Source of the DNA: Viridibacillus sp050278625
GTDB taxonomy: Bacteria > Bacillota > Bacilli > Bacillales_A > Planococcaceae
DNA length: 64,000 bases
Assembly: GCF_050278625.1 (NCBI RefSeq)
Contig: NZ_JBNNTI010000001.1
Location: 186,001 to 250,000 of the forward strand
Direction: 5' to 3'
Shown here: piece by piece, positions 35,707 through 41,003 of the stretch
Position numbering within the stretch: the stretch's first letter is position 1
Layout of the letters: every line of letters starts with the position of its first letter
Program-made: the position numbers and the translations under genes
The notes under the pieces: generated by a model
Told to the model about the DNA's origin: nothing
Database searches by the model: none
Seen by the model: the letters and a program-made list of their open reading frames with translations, nothing else

Positions 35707-36333
35707 ATGATAAATATTTTAATCATCGACGACCATCCAATTGTGTTAGAAGGTAGCAAAAATCTATTTAATAATATCGATGATATGCGAGCGAATACGG
35801 AAAACGATCCGACAAACATTCCAGAAATCGTCCGAACAACGCCATACGATGTTTATTTAATTGACATTAATATTCCAGGTACAAGTGGCATTGACGTTGG
35901 AGCTACAATTCGCTCGCTCCAACCTAACGCAAAGATTATTTTGTATACAGGCGATCAGATAGAAGATTACTACTCACTTATCGTGGAAAAAAAAATTCAT
36001 GGGCTTCTTTCGAAAACGGTCACAAAAGAGCACATACTTCGGACAATACGTGTAACAATGTATGGCGAGATTGTCTTGCCTACGAGCTTCGTCGATTACG
36101 TTCAGCAACTAGGTCAACCTCAAATTTCGAAGCAACCCCTACTTTTAAATACTCGTGAGAAGAAAATTTTGCAATTCGTCGTACAAGGCTATACAAATAG
36201 TGCGATTGCTCTCGAAATTGAAGTAACACCACGTACGGTTGAACGCAACTTATCACGGATTTATCACTTATTAAATGTTACCACTCGAACAGAAGCCGCT
36301 CTTATGGCGAAAGAATTAAAATTAATTGATTAG
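35707..36333 (+). CDS. comA: ComA-like response regulator
   Basis: A NarL/LuxR-type regulator of 208 residues. The receiver has acidic pair D8-D9 (IIDDHPIVLEG), phospho-acceptor D53 (YLIDINIPGTSG), Thr (ILYTGD) and Lys (LLSKTV). The C-terminal LuxR helix-turn-helix is LNTREKKILQFVVQGYTNSAIALEIEVTPRTVERNLSRI. GGAGG at the end of the kinase gene serves as its ribosome site. In B. subtilis ComA activates the surfactin NRPS operon; control of the divergent NRPS here is inferred, as no ComA box was recognised. Confidence 0.85.
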   Translation: MINILIIDDHPIVLEGSKNLFNNIDDMRANTENDPTNIPEIVRTTPYDVYLIDINIPGTSGIDVGATIRSLQPNAKIILYTGDQIEDYYSLIVEKKIHGLLSKTVTKEHILRTIRVTMYGEIVLPTSFVDYVQQLGQPQISKQPLLLNTREKKILQFVVQGYTNSAIALEIEVTPRTVERNLSRIYHLLNVTTRTEAALMAKELKLID

Positions 36334-36360
36334 ATAAATGCATTTATCCAAAAAGAACGT

Positions 36361-36406
36361 ACCCTATAGAGTGACACTTGAAAAGTCTACTTTATAGGGT
36401 ATTTTC
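36361..36406 (+). terminator. Terminator-like repeat after comA
   Basis: ACCCTATA (36361-36368) pairs with TATAGGGT (36393-36400), with a short T run after it. The arms are 24 bases apart, so an insertion-sequence end is an alternative. Confidence 0.45.
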
Positions 36407-36537
36407 ATTTATATTGAGAGAAACAGTAACTCAGATCATCATAACGTGTGATAAAATAATTAGTAAAATTGAAATAAAAATGATTATTGCTAATCCCTAT
36501 GTGCGGAAAGTTAATGAGAAAGACATTAATTCTAAAG

Positions 36538-36748
36538 GCTTATTACGAGGTATTGCATTTTGAAGATGAAGTAACAATGGAAATCGCTTCTGAAGGGCTG
36601 CTTATTAAACCTGTTCATTAGTACAAATGATTTTATAGAACATCTTTTAGAGAGCTTAATCGCAAAGGAATTAAGTAGTCAGGAACTGATCTATCAATTT
36701 AAAGGGGCTAAAAATAATGAGGACTGGACATCTTTTTTAAGCCACTAA
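36538..36748 (+). pseudogene. AbrB/MazE-type antitoxin remnant, frameshifted
   Basis: One frame reads YYEVLHFEDEVTMEIASEGLLIKPVH to a stop at 36619-36621. This is the D-x-V-x-x-E...EGLLIKPV end of a SpoVT/AbrB-like domain. A second frame from 36620 continues TNDFIEHLLESLIAKELSSQELI, which resembles the helical tail of such antitoxins. A single frameshift separates them. No partner toxin is recognisable. Confidence 0.5.
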
Positions 36749-36984
36749 TGCTTCAGACACTGTATAATAGAAGAAACTCACTTTAAAACGGATGCGATAC
36801 GATGGAAACGATACGAATACCTGCCGAATCCGAGGCTATTAAATAGATGAAAAAGAACCGGCGCTGCTATGAAAATGCAGCTGAAACCGTAACATCACTT
36901 ATTTTACAAAACTCAACTCTCTCTCCTTCGTAATATGTAACTACATGCAGTGTATCAAAGAAGCAATTTGCTATGGAACACATC

Positions 36985-37193
36985 GAACATGAATTACTAC
37001 CAATCCATTCTACACGACACACTCATGCGGTTATGTACCTTGAAGCTGGCGTAGCCATGAAAGAATTCCAAGAAGATTAGGAAACGGATCCACCCTAATT
37101 ACATCGGATACTTTTTCTCACGGTACCTAAAAAATGGAAAATAAATCAATTGAGAAATTCGATGAATACATGCAGAGAAAATCAGCAAAATAA
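36985..37193 (+). pseudogene. Phage-type tyrosine integrase, C-terminal remnant
   Basis: The frame EHELLPIHSTRHTHAVMYLEAGVAMK carries the H-x-x-R box of phage integrases, then stops at 37078. A shifted frame gives RLGNGSTLITSDTFSHGT, stop, KMENKSIEKFDEYMQRK. The normal SxTTxDTYSHV block reads DTFSH here, so the nucleophilic Tyr is replaced by Phe. It is a dead integrase whose 3' end faces the glnA attachment region. Confidence 0.75.
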
Positions 37194-37211
37194 TAATCGT
37201 AAAAATTCCGC

Positions 37212-37268
37212 GGGCAAATTGTGGGCAATCACAATATACTTGCCCACACCAAATATATGTGTGGACAA
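37212..37268. repeat. Short repeats resembling integrase arm sites (left side)
   Basis: GGGCAAATTGTGGGCAA (37212-37228), TTGCCCACA (37240-37248, inverted) and TGTGGACAA (37260-37268). Clustered direct and inverted 9-mers between an integrase gene end and a gene-end core are typical of phage arm-type binding sites. Confidence 0.5.
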
Positions 37269-37270
37269 AT

Positions 37271-37307
37271 AAAAACCCGTTGAAGCTTAGAGCCTCAACG
37301 GGTTTAA
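37271..37307 (-). terminator. glnA terminator
   Basis: AAACCCGTTGA (37273-37283) pairs with TCAACGGGTTT (37295-37305). On the minus strand the stem is followed by a T-rich stretch, directly after the glnA stop codon. Confidence 0.85.
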
Positions 37308-37310
37308 CTA

Positions 37311-37367
37311 TTAATACATTTTCAAGTATTGGTCACGTTCCCACGGGTGTACTTGTGTGCGGAACAA
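37311..37367 (-). pseudogene. glnA: Severed 3' end of glnA (glutamine synthetase) forming an attachment core
   Basis: The minus strand reads LFRTQVHPWERDQYLKMY followed by TAA, matching the C-terminus of Bacillus-type glutamine synthetase (FRTQVHPWERxQY). Upstream of the Leu codon homology ends and a TAG follows within two codons. Only the last 18 codons and native terminator are here, so the main part of glnA must lie beyond the prophage. This is the signature of integration into the 3' end of glnA. Confidence 0.8.
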
Positions 37368-37469
37368 GTACTATATATTAATATAAGATAAACATACATA
37401 AAGAACCTTGATATATCAAGGTTTCTAGCATATATCTACTCATCGAAAATCATGCAACCTCATTAAACC

Positions 37470-37512
37470 GTGGTAAGTTTGTGGTATGGATTTATGAGCA
37501 CTCGTGGTAAGT
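37470..37512. repeat. Short direct repeats resembling integrase arm sites (prophage side)
   Basis: GTGGTAAGTTTGTGGTA (37470-37486) and GTGGTAAGT (37504-37512): three copies of GTGGTA in 43 bases, about 100 bases inside the glnA core. The spacing resembles the left-side set (37212-37268), but the repeat sequence differs. Confidence 0.5.
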
Positions 37513-37611
37513 CTTAAAGATGTCTTCAATAAATGAAATTCAAATTATTTTCAGCGACATACAATATCGAGTACTTTATCCTCAACAGTATATCTTTTAG
37601 AAGAAACTAAA

Positions 37612-37641
37612 AAAGAGCGATAGATAGCACTATCGCTCTTT
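37612..37641 (-). terminator. Terminator of the LexA-box operon
   Basis: Perfect 12-bp stem AAAGAGCGATAG (37612-37623) / CTATCGCTCTTT (37630-37641); on the minus strand it runs into TTTTTTAG. It overlaps the stop codon of the preceding gene. Confidence 0.85.
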
Positions 37642-37992
37642 ATCATATTTTAGTCCCAAACGCATCTTAACTTCCTCGTTCACCTTATTGCGTAAAGCTA
37701 CTTTTGAATAACGTTTTTCCTTATCATTCCCTCGTGTTTTAACAAAATAAGCAACGAAGTATTCATCAATATCTTTAGTTTCCTCCATTACCTTCATGCC
37801 ATGCATACCTAATGTTCTGTTAACATCCCTTAGGTCTTTGAATAAGTTTTTTAACTCTTCTTCAATCCAAGCTTTAAAAGCAAAATCCGCTTTCAAGTTA
37901 TCCATATGCTTTTTATCCCGCTCTAAGGTACGTATTGTAAGTCCTAGTATTATTGCATTATGTACTTGAGCTTCAGCTTCGTAATTAATCAT
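37630..37992 (-). CDS. Hypothetical phage protein, SOS-type operon
   Basis: 120 residues, charged and mostly helical (EEELKNLFKDLRDVNRTLGMHGMKV), no membrane segment or motif I recognise. The C-terminus is very basic (KEKRYSKVALRNKVNEEVKMRLG). Its ATG overlaps the stop of the upstream gene by four bases, so both are made together. Transcription from a promoter with a LexA box suggests expression after DNA damage. Function unknown. Confidence 0.75.
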   Translation of the reverse strand: MINYEAEAQVHNAIILGLTIRTLERDKKHMDNLKADFAFKAWIEEELKNLFKDLRDVNRTLGMHGMKVMEETKDIDEYFVAYFVKTRGNDKEKRYSKVALRNKVNEEVKMRLGLKYDKER

Positions 37993-38210
37993 ACGACTTC
38001 TCGCTCCTTATAAATAACAGGAACAGCCGCAAGAACATTCTCTATAATGAAAGTACGTTTGGCATTCTTCACGAAGCAATAAGCTTGAAATGAATTTGCT
38101 GTCATTTTAATGACTTTTACACGCCTTTTAGTTATCTCTCCACCTTTCGACATATACATTAAATCAATAAGCTGATTGCGTTGCATTGCTTTTAAAAGCT
38201 GTTCCTTCAT
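37989..38210 (-). CDS. Small WYL-like phage protein
   Basis: 73 residues from ATG 38208-38210, preceded by AAAGGAGTGAAC; an upstream GTG lies in that site. LIDLMYMSKGGEITKRRVKVIKMTANSFQAYCFVKNAKRTFIIENVLAAVP resembles a lone WYL-type ligand-binding fold. Comparable small genes are found beside yolD/uvrX in Bacillus prophages. No polymerase gene accompanies it here. First gene after a promoter with a perfect GAAC-N4-GTTC box. Confidence 0.75.
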   Translation of the reverse strand: MKEQLLKAMQRNQLIDLMYMSKGGEITKRRVKVIKMTANSFQAYCFVKNAKRTFIIENVLAAVPVIYKEREVV

Positions 38211-38231
38211 GATGTTCACTCCTTTTATAAC

Positions 38232-38260
38232 ATTGTACAGAACAAACGTTCTTATTACAA
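38232..38260 (-). promoter_or_regulatory. LexA-box promoter of the prophage
   Basis: Minus-strand -35 TTGTAA (38255-38260), a 17-base spacer and -10 TACAAT (38232-38237). The spacer contains AGAACAAACGTTCT on the plus strand (38239-38252), a LexA-type GAAC-N4-GTTC palindrome. Repressor binding there would block polymerase. Confidence 0.75.
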
Positions 38261-38300
38261 GTAAAAAATAACCAGATGGCTGTTGAAAGCAATCTGGTCA
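38261..38300 (-). terminator. Terminator of the 61-residue gene
   Basis: ACCAGAT (38271-38277) pairs with ATCTGGT (38292-38298); a T run follows on the minus strand, just before the LexA-box promoter. Confidence 0.7.
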
Positions 38301-38309
38301 ATCTATGTA

Positions 38310-38495
38310 TTATTTCTCTGCTGTGATAATTCGTTCGATATTTGTTAAATCTATATGACGTCCATCTTCTAATTCCACGCTACTATCCCCTTGTTCTTGA
38401 GCTTCTAAAATATTTATGTTTGTCTCAAATTCCAACTCTCGCCCGTATAGATAGTAAATCAAAACTCCATATTTTTTTCTGGTTGGCGCTCTCAT
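38310..38495 (-). CDS. Hypothetical 61-residue phage protein
   Basis: MRAPTRKKYGVLIYYLYGRELEFETN then an acidic half (LEAQEQGDSSVELEDGRHIDLTNIERII). It may form a small beta-barrel, since the EDGRHIDL turn is typical of such folds. It has GTGAGGTGATAGG before the ATG and its own terminator. It is divergent from the small plus-strand genes at 38653. Function unknown. Confidence 0.65.
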   Translation of the reverse strand: MRAPTRKKYGVLIYYLYGRELEFETNINILEAQEQGDSSVELEDGRHIDLTNIERIITAEK

Positions 38496-38598
38496 CCTAT
38501 CACCTCACTTTTAGAGATATGAGTTCTATAAAATCTCTATAACCCCTTCATTTTATATAAAATAATTGGAAATAAAGTTATTTTTATACGTAAAACCA

Positions 38599-38627
38599 TT
38601 GACTTTGCATACTAGTACTAGTATAAT
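38599..38627 (+). promoter_or_regulatory. Strong promoter with palindromic operator
   Basis: TTGACT (38599-38604), 17 bases, TATAAT (38622-38627). A perfect 16-bp palindrome ATACTAGTACTAGTAT (38609-38624) fills the spacer and the start of the -10, as expected for a repressor site. It drives the small genes from 38653. Confidence 0.8.
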
Positions 38628-38652
38628 TAAGATATAGAAAGGAGGTGAACAA

Positions 38653-38796
38653 GTGGGATACTTAGACATAGCTTCAATACTAACCGCACTACTTGGCTTA
38701 GCAAAGTTTCGAAAAATCTGGCACGATGGAACGAAAACTAAGCAAGAAGCCAAGAAAGTACAGTTAGAAAACAGAAGAACAAGAAGAGGGGGTTAA
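38653..38796 (+). CDS. Small 47-residue phage protein
   Basis: Starts at GTG 38653 after an ideal AAGGAGGTGAAC site. A short hydrophobic N-terminal half (YLDIASILTALLGLAKF) is followed by a very basic tail with Lys/Arg clusters. It may be a peripheral or single-pass membrane peptide. It lies directly downstream of the palindromic promoter. No family recognised. Confidence 0.65.
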   Translation: MGYLDIASILTALLGLAKFRKIWHDGTKTKQEAKKVQLENRRTRRGG

Positions 38797-38832
38797 TCCC
38801 CTTCCTCTTTTCTAAGTATACCATTTGAGCTT

Positions 38833-38979
38833 ATGAAAATCCTGATACTTGTTTTAATCATTGTTTTAGTCGCTCTAACATTTGTTTATGCAAGAAAAGC
38901 CTATTGGAAATCTAAACTTAATAAAGCTAAAAAGGAGCGTGACAGCCTTGTCAAAAAACCCTCAAACAGAAGCGAATAA
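38833..38979 (+). CDS. Small single-pass membrane protein
   Basis: 48 residues: one membrane helix (ILILVLIIVLVALTFVYA, residues 3-20) followed by a basic charged tail. It overlaps the start of the next gene, whose ribosome site AAGGAG lies inside it, so they are likely translated together. Its own ribosome site is weak. Function unknown. Confidence 0.5.
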   Translation: MKILILVLIIVLVALTFVYARKAYWKSKLNKAKKERDSLVKKPSNRSE

Positions 38980-39133
38980 AAAATGGCAGGAGAAAAATAA
39001 AGAGCGCGCTAAATATACCAGCGCACGCGCTAGGGCTCGAAGTTTCATTAAAAACCATGCTGAAGAAGAAGATTTAATTGAGTTCCTACAATTAATTCAA
39101 GAACGTAAAGCTTCTCTAAATAATGAAGAATAA
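38948..39133 (+). CDS. Conserved small basic phage protein
   Basis: 61 residues from TTG 38948 with AAGGAG upstream. NPQTEANKKWQEKNKERAKYTSARARARSFI, then an acidic helix EEEDLIEFLQLIQERK. I recall similar small proteins (NPxTxAxxKWQxKN...) scattered in Firmicute genomes and phages; the function is not known. A terminator follows 5 bases after the stop. Confidence 0.7.
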   Translation: MSKNPQTEANKKWQEKNKERAKYTSARARARSFIKNHAEEEDLIEFLQLIQERKASLNNEE

Positions 39134-39136
39134 CTT

Positions 39137-39164
39137 TTGAGGGCGTTTTTGCCCTCTTTTTTTA
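39137..39164 (+). terminator. Terminator of the small-gene operon
   Basis: GAGGGC (39139-39144), loop GTTTTT, GCCCTC (39151-39156), then seven Ts. Confidence 0.85.
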
Positions 39165-39253
39165 TGCTATAAAAAAATCCTATTAAGGATGAAGTCTTTT
39201 CTTTACTTCCCCAATCCACCGTTAAATGTTACAGACGAATAAATAACTTTATT

Positions 39254-39282
39254 ATTTACACAGATACGAGGTAATAGTATAT
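39254..39282 (+). promoter_or_regulatory. Possible promoter of the DUF3800 gene
   Basis: TTTACA (39254-39259), 17 bases, TATATA (39277-39282), 50 bases before the start codon. The region is AT-rich, so chance matches are likely. Confidence 0.4.
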
Positions 39283-39331
39283 ATTATTTGTTATAATAAT
39301 CCATAAAACAAGTAAGAAAGTTGGTGCTTTA

Positions 39332-40156
39332 TTGGATGAATGGAAAACGCGGCCTACACTATTGAAAGATTGGCCAGCAGAAGTTGATTATATATTAGCG
39401 ATAGATGAAAATGGAATCTCTGATTTAAAAGGAGTTATCGAGGCAAAAGATGATTTGCTTCAGTGGTTTACCATTACTGGTGTTTTGCTAAATAGAGAAG
39501 AGTTTTCGGGATTTAAAACAAAAATAACAGAACTAAAAATGGAATTTTGGAAAGATGGATTATTCAAATCTAAAAGAGTTGTATTCCATTCGAGAGATAT
39601 AAGAAAAAAGCTAGGCCCTTTCAATCCTAAATTAATCGATTATGATAAATTTTTAAAGAATCTCAATTCTATCATTAAAGAAGAGAATTATACTATTTTT
39701 AGTTCTTCTATTGATAAGTTTGCACATATAAGGCAGTATATAAACCCTTACCCTGTTTACGAACTCTGTCTAGAGTTCATATTGGAGAGATATTCTTTTG
39801 TACTGAAAGAAAAAGGGAAAAAGGGTTTGATCGTAATGGAATCAAGAGGGTTAAAAGAAGATAAAAAGCTGTTATCTACTACTATTAAGTTATTAGATAA
39901 CGGTAATTGTTATCATGATTCAGATGATCTAAAACGAATTCAAGGATTGTATTTTAATCCTAAAAGAACAAAAAACAGAAAACTCTCCTTTCCACAATTA
40001 GAACTTGCGGATCTAATTTCCTATTATATTTATCGTTCAATAAAAAACGAATCAAAAACGAATGATTTCGTAAATATCGAAAACAAGTTATATAACTTTC
40101 CTCATTATAAAGGTTATGGAGTAAAAGTTTTCCCAAAAAAATCTAATATATTTTAG
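39332..40156 (+). CDS. DUF3800 domain protein
   Basis: 274 residues from TTG 39332; the ribosome site is weak. The family has an RNase H-like fold starting with an aspartate motif, here YILAIDENGISD in place of the usual DESG. Later conserved acidic points include IVMESRG and the C-terminal LELADLISYYIYR. N-terminal FTITGVLL and mid-region WKDGLFKSKRVVFHSRDIRK fit the family pattern. Function unproven; a nuclease activity is suspected from the fold. It is 12 bases upstream of the PemK-like gene and AT-richer than the structural genes, so it looks like cargo. Confidence 0.8.
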   Translation: MDEWKTRPTLLKDWPAEVDYILAIDENGISDLKGVIEAKDDLLQWFTITGVLLNREEFSGFKTKITELKMEFWKDGLFKSKRVVFHSRDIRKKLGPFNPKLIDYDKFLKNLNSIIKEENYTIFSSSIDKFAHIRQYINPYPVYELCLEFILERYSFVLKEKGKKGLIVMESRGLKEDKKLLSTTIKLLDNGNCYHDSDDLKRIQGLYFNPKRTKNRKLSFPQLELADLISYYIYRSIKNESKTNDFVNIENKLYNFPHYKGYGVKVFPKKSNIF

Positions 40157-40168
40157 GAGTGGACAAAT

Positions 40169-40699
40169 TTGAATAAAATTCAAATCAACGGCGATACTAA
40201 AAAAAAGAAAGAATCAATAATAGCTGAAAAAAAAGAAAGGATAGAACAATGGAAAGAAATAAAACTTGAAATATCGTCTAATTTTATTGATGATAGAGAA
40301 ACTGTAAAAGCTATACAAATAAACTCTGGTGAAATTTTCGAATGCTTTATTGGTGAAAATATTGGCGAGGAGCAATGTAAGACTAGACCTGTTTTAATCT
40401 TATCTAAAACATTTTATAATAATAACTCAACTCAAGTATTAATTGCCCCTCTATCAACAACTATAAAAACAAAAAAATACACAAAGGGGGGAAATATAAA
40501 AACTCGATTAAGTACTCGAACTCATTTATTACTAAAAAAAGATAATTTCAGCTTTTTAAAGGAAGATTCTGTAGTTAAATTTGAACAAATACGTAGCGTT
40601 AGCAAAGTAAGGTTCACTAATAAATTAGGTTCTATTGATGAAAAAACACTTAGTGTAGTCAAAAATCGTATTAAAGATTTATTTGACATTTGTCAATGA
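40169..40699 (+). CDS. PemK/MazF-like protein with N-terminal extension
   Basis: 176 residues from TTG 40169, following TTAGGAGTGGACAAA. About 50 charged helical residues precede the PemK/MazF core: SGEIFECFIGENIGEEQCKTRPVLILSK (usual GxIxxxxxxxxxGxEQxxxRPVLIIS), VLIAPLSTT, HLLL...FSFLKEDSVVKFEQIRSVSK and a helical end. Family members cut mRNA as ribosomal-stress toxins. No antitoxin-sized gene lies before it; the DUF3800 gene is in that place. The catalytic Arg and Ser/Thr of the family (RPVLILS, PLSTT) are present. Confidence 0.8.
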   Translation: MNKIQINGDTKKKKESIIAEKKERIEQWKEIKLEISSNFIDDRETVKAIQINSGEIFECFIGENIGEEQCKTRPVLILSKTFYNNNSTQVLIAPLSTTIKTKKYTKGGNIKTRLSTRTHLLLKKDNFSFLKEDSVVKFEQIRSVSKVRFTNKLGSIDEKTLSVVKNRIKDLFDICQ

Positions 40700-40710
40700 A
40701 GTGCTATACT
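40683..40710 (+). promoter_or_regulatory. Promoter of the structured RNA with palindromic operator
   Basis: TTGACA (40683-40688), 16 bases, TATACT (40705-40710), located within the last codons of the PemK-like gene. A perfect 14-bp palindrome TACTACTAGTAGTA (40707-40720) overlaps the -10 and start site. Confidence 0.75.
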
Positions 40711-40716
40711 ACTAGT

Positions 40717-40846
40717 AGTAATACATATTTTGCCTGTCCAGACACAGGCGCTTGACACAAATTAAGGTTTGAGGTTAGCTCAAACGTATGCTGGATGGCA
40801 TATGTAGGTTTGTGGTTTTTCTTAGGGTCCTTGAGGCCCTTTTTTA
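40717..40846 (+). ncRNA. Structured small RNA candidate downstream of the PemK-like gene
   Basis: Hairpin 1 is GCCTGT (40732-40737) / ACAGGC (40744-40749). An outer stem CACAAA (40756-40761) / TTTGTG (40809-40814) encloses two hairpins: GTTTGAG (40767-40773) / CTCAAAC (40779-40785), and TATGC (40787-40791) / GCATA (40798-40802). The transcript ends in an intrinsic terminator at 40824-40850. No convincing open frame lies inside. Promoter, nested stems and terminator together argue for an independent RNA of about 130 bases. Structured RNA motifs associated with DUF3800 genes have been described; whether this is one of them is unknown. Confidence 0.7.
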
Positions 40847-40850
40847 TTTT
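40824..40850 (+). terminator. Terminator of the structured RNA
   Basis: AGGGTC (40824-40829), loop CTTGA, GGCCCT (40835-40840), then a T run. Confidence 0.85.
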
Positions 40851-40867
40851 CCTTACAACTAAATCAA

Positions 40868-40908
40868 TAAAAAAAGCCCTGTCATCCTTTTGAATGACGG
40901 GGCTTTGT
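40868..40908 (-). terminator. Terminator of the lysis module
   Basis: AAAGCCCTGTCAT (40873-40885) pairs with ATGACGGGGCTTT (40894-40906) with one wobble pair; a T run follows on the minus strand. It faces the structured-RNA terminator. Confidence 0.85.
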
Positions 40909-40946
40909 TACATATTGTATATCTAATTAGTACAAAAACATTGCAT

Positions 40947-40998
40947 GAGACGAATCGAGAAATCACTTTATGGGTAGTTGTCCATCTCGAATCGTCTC
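40947..40998. repeat. Imperfect 14-bp inverted repeat after the endolysin
   Basis: GAGACGAATCGAGA (40947-40960) and TCTCGAATCGTCTC (40985-40998) pair at 13 of 14 positions across 24 bases. It lies between the endolysin stop and the terminator; the role is unclear. Confidence 0.6.
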
Positions 40999-41003
40999 AT
41001 ATT

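Larger units (their letters stand above)
36407..37272. other. Decayed region between comA and the glnA 3' end
   Basis: No intact gene. It holds an AbrB/MazE-like fragment (36538-36748), unrecognised broken frames near 36800-36940, an integrase C-terminal remnant (36985-37193) and short repeats TGTGGGCAA (37212-37268). Confidence 0.7.

Noticed and set aside
36378..36563. 61-codon plus-strand frame after comA
   Set aside because: It begins in the terminator-like repeat, has no ribosome site and no similarity; likely chance.
40717..40846. Self-cleaving ribozyme or tRNA as identity of the structured RNA
   Set aside because: No hammerhead core, no twister or pistol signature that I can see, and no tRNA D/T-arm consensus.
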